The position numbers and the translations under genes were made by a program. A stretch of DNA of 64,000 nucleotides from Prevotella sp. (GTDB taxonomy: Bacteria; Bacteroidota; Bacteroidia; Bacteroidales; Bacteroidaceae). The notes beneath the pieces were generated by a model that did no database searches, had not been told where the DNA came from, and was given only the letters and a program-made list of their open reading frames with translations. This document shows positions 51,516 to 60,003 of the stretch, piece after piece (within the stretch, counting starts at the first letter, position 1; each line of letters opens with the position of its first letter). Location: the NCBI GenBank assembly GCA_015060535.1, contig SUYH01000010.1, forward strand, positions 1 to 64,000. Reading direction: 5' to 3'.

Positions 51516-54500
51516 ATGATGATGAAAAAGAGTCTATTAACCATATTATGTGTCCTGTTGTCCACCATGTCGTGGGCACAGGGCACTACGGCTGGTGATT
51601 CAACGGCAGTCGCAGAGCCGTATGCTGTGCTGAGTGAAAACAATACCGTGCTGACGTTCTATTACGATGAGAATAAGACCAGTCGTAACGGTATGAGCGT
51701 AGAACCAGTTAGTGGACCTTATGCTATTCCTTGGTACGATGCTCATAACACTATTACGAATGTAGTATTCGAACCCGCATTTGGTAAGTGCACGACTTTG
51801 ACAAGTACGGCAAATTGGTTTTATGAATGTACTGCATTAACCAGCATTTCTGGCATAGAGTATTTAAATACGACCAATGTTACAGATATGCATCAGATGT
51901 TTACGGGATGCACTTCTTTGACCAGCCTGACTTTGGATGGTCTTAATACTTCAAATGTTGCGAACATGAATAGCATGTTCTTATCCTGCAGTGCCTTAAC
52001 GCAACTCAGTATAAATATTAATACTGAGAACGTTACCGACATGGGTTATATGTTTCAATACTGTGGGGCACTGACGTCTCTTGACCTTAGTAGTTTCAAT
52101 ACTGCAAAGGTAACAGAGATGGAATATATATTCTATGATTGTTCTCAAGTAACTACCATTTATGTCGGCAGCGGATGGATTAATAATCCGGATATTCATG
52201 CCAACGATATGTTTCATGGTTGTTCAAGTTTAGTAGGTGGAAACGGGACAGCATTCGATAGCAGATATACAAGCTATGCCTATGCACACATTGACGGCGG
52301 TACCGATAATCCTGGATACTTCACCGACAAGAATGCATCATACAACGAGGCGTATGGCGTATTGGTGATTGACGAGAACAACACGGCTTCGCTGACGATG
52401 TACTTTGATGCTAACAGGGATGCGCATCGCGAAGGCCAGGTAATCGGTCTAGACGAGATGATGCAGAACCAGGCGTGGATGATGTATCGTGAGAATGTTA
52501 CGACAGTTGTCTTTGACAGCTCTTTTGCCAATTGTCGTCCGACGAGCACGGCCTTCTGGTTTGCCTATTGTCGTTCGCTGACCTCGATAGTCGGTTTGCA
52601 ATACCTGAGGACTGACGAAACGACCAATATGAGTTTTATGTTCAATGAGTGTTCTTCACTGACCTCTCTTGACTTGAGTTCGCTGAATACGGAGAATGTA
52701 ACGAACATCAGTGGCATGCTTGGTGGCTGTAGGTCGCTCACTAGTGTTGATCTGAGCGGATTCAACACTCGTCAGGTAACCAACATGAATTCACTCTTCG
52801 AACAGTCTGCTGCGCTGACCACCATCAATCTGAGCTCTTTCAATACCAGTCAGGTGACCGATATGTCGTACATGTTCAATGAGTGCTCTGCCCTTACCAC
52901 GATTTACGTCGGTTCCGACTGGAGTACAGAGGCTGTGACCAACGGTACCGATATGTTCAACAAGTGTACCAACCTTGTCGGCGGTGCCGGAACAACATTC
53001 AGTGCAGACCATATTGATCATACCTACGCACGCATTGATGCAGAGGGAACTCCTGGCTATCTGACAGATTCGAAGAATGCTTCTATGACTCACTTCGTCA
53101 TGATAACTGTTGAAGGAAATGGTGAAGTAAGTGCCGGACAGGCTGCTGTTATTCGCGATAGGGGAGACGTGCATGTGGCGAATGGCGAACCGCTGGAGAT
53201 GTTCTTCTTCCCGGATGAGGGCTACCAGCTGACATCGCTGATGGTCGGCTCAGAGGATGTCACTTCACAAGTTACACCCGCCACGGAATATTCTGCGGCT
53301 TCTTACACTATCCCTGGTATTTATGGTGATATCGCCATTACAGTGACGTTTGCACAAACTTCGACAGATGCTGAGGCATATGCTGCATTAAGTGAAGACA
53401 ATACCGTCCTGACGTTCTACTATGATGAGCAGATGACGGCGCGCGGCGGTATGAGCGTTGGACCGTTTAATATTACGTGGGATGATAATCTGCAAGCCAA
53501 TATTATTAACTCTGGTTGGTATGACTATAAAGAAAAAATCACTCGTGTAGTGTTCGACACATCCTTTGCAAATGCAGTGGACATAACCAGCACTTCCTAT
53601 TGGTTCTATGGCATGACCAATCTGACTGTTTTCGAAGGGATTGAGAACCTAAAAACGCAGAGCGTAACGAGCATGGATGCTATGTTTTGGGGATGTTCTA
53701 ATCTAGTGAGTTTGGATTTGTCTAGTTTTGATACTCAGAATGTAACAACCATGAGTGATATGTTCCGAGACTGCTCCGCTTTGACGAGTCTTGATGTAAA
53801 CAGCTTCAATACCGCAAATGTAACGAATATGTTGTACATGTTCCGATTCTGCTCTAGTCTGACAAATCTCGGCGTGACGAGCTTTAATACTCAGAACGTG
53901 ACGAATATGTATGGTATGTTTGAAGGCTGCTCTAGCTTGACTGCTCTTGACGTTACGAGCTTTAACACACAGAAGGTTGTGGATATGGGATTTATGTTCA
54001 GCAGTTGTCACGGTCTAACGAGTCTTGATTTGAGTGCATTCAACACACAGAACGTGATTTATATGCGCTGTATGTTTTATGACTGTTCAAATATGAATAC
54101 AATTTATGTGGGTAGCGGTTGGTCAACAGTATCTGTTACTGAAAGTCCTTATATGTTTGACCATTGTACTGCTCTTGTTGGCGGTGCAGGCACAACATAT
54201 AGTGTCGATCATATAGACCATACCTACGCTCATATCGACGGCGGTACGGCTAATCCTGGTTACTTCACTGCTAAGAATGCAACGCCATTGGAGAAAGTAG
54301 CTACTCCGACGTTCTCGTGGAGAAATGACGAGTTGACAATGAGCTGTTCGACTGAAGGCGCGACTATTATGTACCAGATGTCGGACGAGGATACCAATGG
54401 TGACGGTGTCATTAACGATGACGACTACAAGCAGTATAGCGCACCTATCGAGGTGAAGCGGGATGTCATCATCAAGGCTATTGCCACGAAGGAGGGTATG

Positions 54501-55769
54501 ACAACCTCAGATTCCATAACGCTCGACTATCCCTACGAGGCTTGGACTAGACTGTATGAGACTTGCATAATAGGACAAGAAATTCTGTCTCGGGCTTCAA
54601 GGAGTTCAAGAGTTCCCCAAGAGATGGTAGATCGGGGAGAGGCTTATATTGCATATGCTCTTGATATGTATGCAAAACGTACGGAAGACAGGGATAGGGT
54701 AGAGAGCGTAACTCAGGAAATTAGAGTCTTCCTGGCTGAAACCGAGCAAATGATGCAGGTTCCTGCCACATACTCCAACTACGTGCTGACTGCCGAAGAA
54801 GATGCTACAATGGCTGAGATTGCTGATCAGTACGGCTCTTATTATGGCAATCAAGTAGCTGCCATCGTATGGAACAGCAGCGTGCCAATGACGGAGTCAG
54901 ACCTGCAACGCTTCACCTCGAACCCGAACCTGCTCATCTATGCACAGTCGGAGTCGATGGTTCCTGCCAACAGGGACAATGTGGTGATCAACGGCGTAGC
55001 GAAGAATGTGGTGCTGACGGATACGGTATCGGGCAATTGCAACTTCTACGCTCCGCAGGAGTTCACAGCTGAAGCTATCCAGTATACGCGCACGTTCAGC
55101 CAACAGACGCAGATTGGTGTCAGCCGCGGTTGGGAAGCTATCGCTCTGCCGTTCACCGTGCAGACGTATACCCATGCCGACAGAGGCGTGATAGCTCCGT
55201 TTGGCAATAGCGCCAGCGAGAACCACTTCTGGTTGCGCGAACTGACGCAGAACGGACTGCAGAATGCTCAGACCATTGAGGCCAATAAGCCTTACATCAT
55301 CAGTATGCCGAACTCAGAGGAGTATCGTCCGGAGACGAATCTGGCCGGACAGGTGACCTTCTCGGCACTGAATGCAATAGTTCCTGTGACTGAGGCTACA
55401 CCTGTTGAGTATGGTTCGATCTCGTTGGTTCCTGCGTTCCAGTCACGTAGCGCTCAGACCGAAATCTACGCCCTGAACGTTGGCGAGGAGCGTAACGGTT
55501 ATCCCGAGGGTAGCGTCTTCGAGCGCGACTACCGTACGGTTCGTCCGTTCGAGGCCTATACGCTGCACCGCGACAATCAGAATCCTGCTCCGCAGTTTAT
55601 CATGATTGGTGGCGACATGGGCAACGGCACTACGGGTATCGAAGAGCTTGTAGACAAGCGGATGAACACCAACGACAGCTGGTACACCATCGACGGTCGC
55701 AGGCTGCAAGGTGCTCCTGCCGGCAAGGGCCTGTATATCAGAAATGGCAAGAAAGTCATCGTTAGGTAA
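51516..55769 (+). CDS. BspA-like leucine-rich (DUF285) surface protein
   Basis: This 1417-residue exported protein has a signal peptide (about 1-22) and three DUF285/BspA blocks at about 90-265, 345-515 and 660-910. The 23-residue repeat is of the form SFNTxNVTxMxxMFxxCxxL. Each block opens with a related strand pair (VLTFYYDE). Between them is an InlB-B-like bacterial repeat (about 525-620) and after them a chitobiase-C-like domain (about 930-1005). The end (GRRLQGAPAGKGLYIRNGKK) is a common C-terminal module of Prevotella surface proteins. It likely mediates adhesion; this is known for BspA, inferred here. Confidence 0.88.
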   Translation: MMMKKSLLTILCVLLSTMSWAQGTTAGDSTAVAEPYAVLSENNTVLTFYYDENKTSRNGMSVEPVSGPYAIPWYDAHNTITNVVFEPAFGKCTTLTSTANWFYECTALTSISGIEYLNTTNVTDMHQMFTGCTSLTSLTLDGLNTSNVANMNSMFLSCSALTQLSININTENVTDMGYMFQYCGALTSLDLSSFNTAKVTEMEYIFYDCSQVTTIYVGSGWINNPDIHANDMFHGCSSLVGGNGTAFDSRYTSYAYAHIDGGTDNPGYFTDKNASYNEAYGVLVIDENNTASLTMYFDANRDAHREGQVIGLDEMMQNQAWMMYRENVTTVVFDSSFANCRPTSTAFWFAYCRSLTSIVGLQYLRTDETTNMSFMFNECSSLTSLDLSSLNTENVTNISGMLGGCRSLTSVDLSGFNTRQVTNMNSLFEQSAALTTINLSSFNTSQVTDMSYMFNECSALTTIYVGSDWSTEAVTNGTDMFNKCTNLVGGAGTTFSADHIDHTYARIDAEGTPGYLTDSKNASMTHFVMITVEGNGEVSAGQAAVIRDRGDVHVANGEPLEMFFFPDEGYQLTSLMVGSEDVTSQVTPATEYSAASYTIPGIYGDIAITVTFAQTSTDAEAYAALSEDNTVLTFYYDEQMTARGGMSVGPFNITWDDNLQANIINSGWYDYKEKITRVVFDTSFANAVDITSTSYWFYGMTNLTVFEGIENLKTQSVTSMDAMFWGCSNLVSLDLSSFDTQNVTTMSDMFRDCSALTSLDVNSFNTANVTNMLYMFRFCSSLTNLGVTSFNTQNVTNMYGMFEGCSSLTALDVTSFNTQKVVDMGFMFSSCHGLTSLDLSAFNTQNVIYMRCMFYDCSNMNTIYVGSGWSTVSVTESPYMFDHCTALVGGAGTTYSVDHIDHTYAHIDGGTANPGYFTAKNATPLEKVATPTFSWRNDELTMSCSTEGATIMYQMSDEDTNGDGVINDDDYKQYSAPIEVKRDVIIKAIATKEGMTTSDSITLDYPYEAWTRLYETCIIGQEILSRASRSSRVPQEMVDRGEAYIAYALDMYAKRTEDRDRVESVTQEIRVFLAETEQMMQVPATYSNYVLTAEEDATMAEIADQYGSYYGNQVAAIVWNSSVPMTESDLQRFTSNPNLLIYAQSESMVPANRDNVVINGVAKNVVLTDTVSGNCNFYAPQEFTAEAIQYTRTFSQQTQIGVSRGWEAIALPFTVQTYTHADRGVIAPFGNSASENHFWLRELTQNGLQNAQTIEANKPYIISMPNSEEYRPETNLAGQVTFSALNAIVPVTEATPVEYGSISLVPAFQSRSAQTEIYALNVGEERNGYPEGSVFERDYRTVRPFEAYTLHRDNQNPAPQFIMIGGDMGNGTTGIEELVDKRMNTNDSWYTIDGRRLQGAPAGKGLYIRNGKKVIVR

Positions 55770-55803
55770 TTGATAATTGATAATTGAAAATTGATAATTG
55801 AAG
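55770..55803. repeat. Short-period TTGATAA repeat
   Basis: Units of TTGATAATTGA(T/A)AA follow the BspA-like stop codon and fill the gap to the next gene. A TTG in this repeat is in frame with the next gene but is not favoured as its start. Confidence 0.7.
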
Positions 55804-55809
55804 ATAGAA

Positions 55810-57663
55810 ATGTTTCATAACAGACTGATGGGAAGAGTACTGGCCTTGAGTGCCTGTCTCTTGATAGCCCTGAACGCCTTCTCGCAGAAGTGGGAAGACG
55901 TCAGGGATAGTGAAGACTATATCTACGGCGAAGGCTGGGGTAGCAGTGTGGCTGAGGCTGAGCGTCAGGCGCTGAACAATCTGATCAGCAAAATAGCCAC
56001 CAACGTTACCGGCGAATCGCAAAGCTCGCTGAAGACGCAGAGCAGCAACGGCAAGTTGGACGAGGAGTCGCAGTTCTCGCAAACCGTGAGCACCTATTCG
56101 CAGGCTACGCTGACCAATACCCAGCAACAGGTGTTGAAGAACGAGCCCGACGCCTATGTGGTGCGCTGGATTAAGAAGTCGGAGATTGAGAAGATTTTCG
56201 AGTCGCGCAAGCGTAAGGCCATCGATCTGGTCGAGACGGCAGTGCGTGCCGAGCGTAAGGGTAAGGTAGACGACGTGCTGCGCAACTACTACTGGGCGCT
56301 GACGCTGCTGAAGTCGTTGCAGTATCCCAATGAGGTGACCTATACCGATGAGGATGGTAAGCAGCACGTGCTGACCAACTGGTGTAAGGAGCAGATGGAC
56401 GACGCCTTCGACGACTTGAAGGTAGTCTGCGACAGTCGTGAGGGTGATGACATCCGTCTGGCCATTACCTATAAGGACAAGCCCGTCAATAGTGTCGATT
56501 ACAAGTACTGGGACGGTCAGACCTGGAGTGCTATCTATAGTGCGAAGGACGGTTGGGGAGTGCTCGAACTGGCTCCTGGCTACGATGGTGCTCAGGTGCA
56601 GTTGAAGTATGAGTACGAATATGCCGGTGAGGCCAAGATTGACCCCGAGGTCGAGATGGTGCTCAATGCCGTCAAAGGTACGCCGATGCCCGATGCCTAT
56701 ACCAATGTCTATCTGGAGAAGAAGATGAAGGAGAAAGAGCATAAGGCCCGTGTTCAGCAGATGGCAGCTGCCGGTTCGTTCACCACCAATAGCGTCGAGA
56801 TTATCGCTCAGCCCAAGACGCTCGACAAGGGCGCTTCCGGCTATAACGCCATCCTGGAGCGTGTCGTCAAGGCCATCAAGCAGAAAGACTACCAGTCGGT
56901 GCGTCCGTTCTTCACGGATATGGGCTGGGACATGTTTACCAAGCTGATGCAGTATGGCAAGGGTAAAGTGCTCGACTCCGACAATATCCGCTATTTCGAC
57001 GATAATGGCTCCGTACTGGTTCGTGGCCTGCGCATGTCGTTCTCGTTTGCCTCAGGTGTCCGTAAGTCGTTTGTCGAGGATGTCGTCTTTGCGTTCAATG
57101 CTGAGCGTAAGATTGACAACATCGCTTTCGGACTGGGTAAGACCGCCGAGGATGATATCCTGCATAAGGGCGTGTGGTCCGAGAAGTCGCGCTTTGCCAT
57201 CATGAACTTCCTCGAGAACTACAAGACCGCCTACGCCTTGAAGCGTCTCGACTATATCCGTTCCATCTTCGACGATGATGCCGTCATCATCACCGGATCT
57301 ATCGTGAAGCGAACGAATACGTCGGTTGAGAACCAGGCGCATCTGAGCCAAGAGGGCAACCATATCATTAAGATGAACCGCCAGACCAAGGACGAGTATC
57401 TGAAGAATCTGGCTCGTTGCTTTGCGAAGAACGAGTTCGTCAACATCCGATTCTCCAACAACGACGTCTTTAAGATGGGCGAGGGTGGGGAGTCGTATGC
57501 CATCCAGATCCAGCAGGACTACTACTCGTCAACCTATGGTGACAAGGGCTATCTCATGCTGATGGTCGACATCAACAAGCCCACACAACCGCTGATTAAA
57601 CTGCGCACCTGGCAGCCTGAGAAAGATCCCGATTTCGGTCTCTACGGCCCAGGAGACTTTTAA
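55810..57663 (+). CDS. Exported LPP20-like protein
   Basis: The product has 617 residues from ATG 55810. A signal peptide (cut after AFSQ) is followed by an LPP20-type domain at about 30-150 (YGEGWGSSVAEAERQALNNL, then AYVVRWIKKSEIEKIF). A helical linker and a long beta-rich C-terminal half (about 190-617) contain repeated AKDGWG, VEDVVFAFNAERKIDNIAFG and KGYLMLMVDINKP strands. The middle part has no recognised family. It opens the sub-cluster with the second LPP20-like gene, CHASE2, FecR-like and transglutaminase-like genes. Confidence 0.7.
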   Translation: MFHNRLMGRVLALSACLLIALNAFSQKWEDVRDSEDYIYGEGWGSSVAEAERQALNNLISKIATNVTGESQSSLKTQSSNGKLDEESQFSQTVSTYSQATLTNTQQQVLKNEPDAYVVRWIKKSEIEKIFESRKRKAIDLVETAVRAERKGKVDDVLRNYYWALTLLKSLQYPNEVTYTDEDGKQHVLTNWCKEQMDDAFDDLKVVCDSREGDDIRLAITYKDKPVNSVDYKYWDGQTWSAIYSAKDGWGVLELAPGYDGAQVQLKYEYEYAGEAKIDPEVEMVLNAVKGTPMPDAYTNVYLEKKMKEKEHKARVQQMAAAGSFTTNSVEIIAQPKTLDKGASGYNAILERVVKAIKQKDYQSVRPFFTDMGWDMFTKLMQYGKGKVLDSDNIRYFDDNGSVLVRGLRMSFSFASGVRKSFVEDVVFAFNAERKIDNIAFGLGKTAEDDILHKGVWSEKSRFAIMNFLENYKTAYALKRLDYIRSIFDDDAVIITGSIVKRTNTSVENQAHLSQEGNHIIKMNRQTKDEYLKNLARCFAKNEFVNIRFSNNDVFKMGEGGESYAIQIQQDYYSSTYGDKGYLMLMVDINKPTQPLIKLRTWQPEKDPDFGLYGPGDF

Positions 57664-57698
57664 GTGAAAAATGAAAAGTGAAAAATGAAAAGTGAAAC
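57661..57698. repeat. Short-period GTGAAAA repeat
   Basis: AAGTGAAAAATGAAAAGTG units begin at the stop codon of the preceding gene, as at 47599-47640. Confidence 0.65.
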
Positions 57699-57718
57699 AA
57701 ATATTAAACATTGAGATT

Positions 57719-58375
57719 ATGAAGACAATGAAGTTTTTTGCAATGTTAGTAGCGCTCTCTATTTCGTTGAGCGCACAGGCTCAGTCAACCAAGATGGCAA
57801 AACTGAAGCAGACCAAGACAGAGTTGAAGGAAAAGGCATCTAAGGATGCACGTAAAGAGGCCAAGCGACTGCAGAAGGAAGGCTGGCAGGCTTTCCCAGG
57901 TGGACTGCCCATGGATAAGCAGGTCGACCGCGTCTACATGTACCTCGAGAGCTTCGACGATGATTTGAATCCGCAGTATGTCGACGGTTCAGGAACAGCT
58001 ACTGGCGAGAGCTATGCCGCTGCACAGGCCCAGGCTACCGAACTGGCTCGCATTGAGTTGGCATCGAAGATAGGTTCTGAGGCCACCGGCATTATCGACA
58101 ACATGCTGGGCAACAAGATGCTGGCCAACGATCAGGCCGCTTCGGTGACCACCTATCTGTCGGAGAATAAGACTATCTTCTCGCAGAAGCTGGGTCGCGT
58201 ACAGACTCCCCTCCAGCTGCGTCGTGAGCTGAAGAACAAGAACAAGGAAGTCACCGTCCGCATGATAGCCAAGCGTGCTGACATCTTGGAGATTGCCAAG
58301 CAGGCTATCCGCGACCAACTGGAGAAGGACGGCAAGCAGCTGAGCGACGAACTGAAGGCTTACTTCGGCAATTAA
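57719..58375 (+). CDS. Second exported LPP20-like protein
   Basis: The product has 218 residues from ATG 57719, which opens a good signal peptide (MKTMKFFAMLVALSISLS, AQAQ). The mature part has a basic helical start, then the LPP20-like pattern YVDGSGTATGESYAAAQAQA and helices. It resembles the N-terminal domain of the protein encoded just before, so the two may be related or partners. It ends six bases before the CHASE2 gene. No lipobox is present. Confidence 0.7.
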   Translation: MKTMKFFAMLVALSISLSAQAQSTKMAKLKQTKTELKEKASKDARKEAKRLQKEGWQAFPGGLPMDKQVDRVYMYLESFDDDLNPQYVDGSGTATGESYAAAQAQATELARIELASKIGSEATGIIDNMLGNKMLANDQAASVTTYLSENKTIFSQKLGRVQTPLQLRRELKNKNKEVTVRMIAKRADILEIAKQAIRDQLEKDGKQLSDELKAYFGN

Positions 58376-58381
58376 TCCGGC

Positions 58382-59521
58382 ATGGGAAAGCTCTGGAGAT
58401 ACTTCGCTGTGACGGTTCTCGCATTTGCTGTTGTGGGAATCTACCTGTTGGCAGCCTTCAACCTGAAGGTCTTCAATCCTGTGGCCGAAATCCTGGACGA
58501 CTACTCCTTCACCGACTTCTACTATAAGTTGCTTGATGGGAGTGGCGAACGGGAGACCAGTCGTATCGTGACTATTGTCGATATGACGGAACTTAGGAAA
58601 CGCCGCGATTTCGCCCAGTTGTTCATGGAGGTGGAAGCCCTGCATCCTAAGGCTGTAGGCGTCGACGTGGTATTCGAAGGCTATAAGGAAGAAGACCTTG
58701 AAGGCGACACACTGTTGGCTATGACTGTCCGTCAGCTTCATAACTACGTGTTCTCCTACAAGATTATCGAAGCAGAGAGCATGGAGGGCGAGACCGTACA
58801 CTCGTTTTATACGCCTGACGACAAGGTGAACGAGGGCTTTACCAATATGCCCCGTCAGCTTTATGGCGGCATGAAGCGCAGCGTAAGTGTCGGACGTGAA
58901 GTGGGAGGGAAACTGGTTCCTTCGTTCATCAAAAAGGTGGTTGACATCTATGCTGGACAGGAGGTCGTTCCCCTTGCCGACAAGAACATTAATATCAATT
59001 TCTCACCGAAGTATTACCATGTGGTGCCCTACGACTCTATCCTGGAGTATCGCGACCTGATAGAGGACCATCTGGTGCTTATTGGCGCCATGACGGAAGA
59101 AGCAGACATGCACTATACGCCACAAGGCAAAATTGCTGGTGTAGAACTGTTGGCCTATGCCGCTGAGACTATGCTTCGACAGACAGAGATCAAGCATGCT
59201 TCGACAGGGGTCACGCTCGTCGTCTCGTTCTTCATCGTATTCTTGTCGGTCATTCTGTTGTCATACTATAAGCGTTTCGGTACGGCGAAGAAGACACTCT
59301 TCCGCGTCATCATATCGGCTTCGCTGATACGAGGTCTGCTGATTGCTGGATGGCTGTCGTTGATCGTCTGGGTAACGTTCATCCTCTTCTGTCGTTACAA
59401 CTACAGCATCAGCCTGGCGCTTGCCATGTCGGCTATCGCCCTTATCTATATGGCGGAGAATCTGTATGACACCATCTATAACATCATCGTATTTAAGAAA
59501 GAAAAGAAAAATGAAAAGTAA
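58382..59521 (+). CDS. CHASE2-domain membrane protein without output domain
   Basis: This 379-residue protein has an N-terminal transmembrane helix (about 9-28), an extracytoplasmic CHASE2 domain (about 45-265; IVTIVDMTELRKR, HPKAVGVDVVFEGY, LVLIGAMTEEADMHYTPQG, GVELLAYAAETMLR) and three C-terminal helices (about 280-360). CHASE2 usually senses signals for kinases or cyclases, but here the protein ends after the last helix with a short Lys-rich tail. The output must be another protein or the membrane segment itself. It overlaps the FecR-like gene by 11 bases. Confidence 0.82.
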   Translation: MGKLWRYFAVTVLAFAVVGIYLLAAFNLKVFNPVAEILDDYSFTDFYYKLLDGSGERETSRIVTIVDMTELRKRRDFAQLFMEVEALHPKAVGVDVVFEGYKEEDLEGDTLLAMTVRQLHNYVFSYKIIEAESMEGETVHSFYTPDDKVNEGFTNMPRQLYGGMKRSVSVGREVGGKLVPSFIKKVVDIYAGQEVVPLADKNININFSPKYYHVVPYDSILEYRDLIEDHLVLIGAMTEEADMHYTPQGKIAGVELLAYAAETMLRQTEIKHASTGVTLVVSFFIVFLSVILLSYYKRFGTAKKTLFRVIISASLIRGLLIAGWLSLIVWVTFILFCRYNYSISLALAMSAIALIYMAENLYDTIYNIIVFKKEKKNEK

Positions 59522-59990
59522 GAAAATAGTTGCGCTATGCCTGCTGTTGTTCATGCCTCTGCTGGCGATGGCTAAGAAGGAGGCTGCCAAGTATGTCGTC
59601 TCCGACGTTCAAGGACGTGTCGAAATGGTCACCGCCAAGGGCAAGCAGCGTCTCTCGAAGGGCGATGTTGTGTCGGCCGACGCTACGCTGAATGTCCCTT
59701 TCAATGGTTCCATCAGTCTGATGGCTGAAGGTGGCGACAAGCAGTATGTCATCAATTCGCCTGGTAAGGCTAAGGTTGAGTCGTTCCTTGCCGACAAACG
59801 CAACACCGTGCTGACACTGACCAAAGACTATGTCAAGTCTGTTGTGGCCCAACTCCGTAAGGATAAGTCAGTAAAGGCTCGTCGCCATAGCGACCCAGCC
59901 ACCGTCACCCGCGAAGTCATCAACAAGGACACGCTCGTCATGGACTCTCTCGTCGTAGTCAAAGAAGATTCTACTTGTACACAACCCTAA
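59511..59990 (+). CDS. Exported FecR-like domain protein
   Basis: The product has 159 residues from ATG 59511. The signal peptide is MKSKKIVALCLLLFMPLLAM. The mature part has the FecR-like pattern YVVSDVQGRVEMVTAKGKQR, LSKGDVVSADATLNV and FNGSISLMAEGG. FecR-like domains often sit with CHASE2 domains in other bacteria, sometimes in one protein. Here they are two overlapping genes, so a sensing complex is plausible (inference). The C-terminal 60 residues are charged and have no known motif. Confidence 0.72.
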   Translation: MKSKKIVALCLLLFMPLLAMAKKEAAKYVVSDVQGRVEMVTAKGKQRLSKGDVVSADATLNVPFNGSISLMAEGGDKQYVINSPGKAKVESFLADKRNTVLTLTKDYVKSVVAQLRKDKSVKARRHSDPATVTREVINKDTLVMDSLVVVKEDSTCTQP

Positions 59991-60003
59991 AACATCAGAC
60001 CCT

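Noticed and set aside
50291..51643. 450-codon open frame on the minus strand
   Set aside because: It lies antisense to the BACON lipoprotein gene, which has a signal peptide and clear domains; no promoter or family supports the antisense frame.
51880..54110. Regularly spaced repeats, possibly CRISPR
   Set aside because: The period is 69 bases and in frame; they encode DUF285 protein repeats without conserved DNA repeats or spacers.
55762..56742. 326-codon open frame on the minus strand
   Set aside because: It is the mirror of the LPP20-like gene with Leu/His-rich low-complexity composition and no start context.
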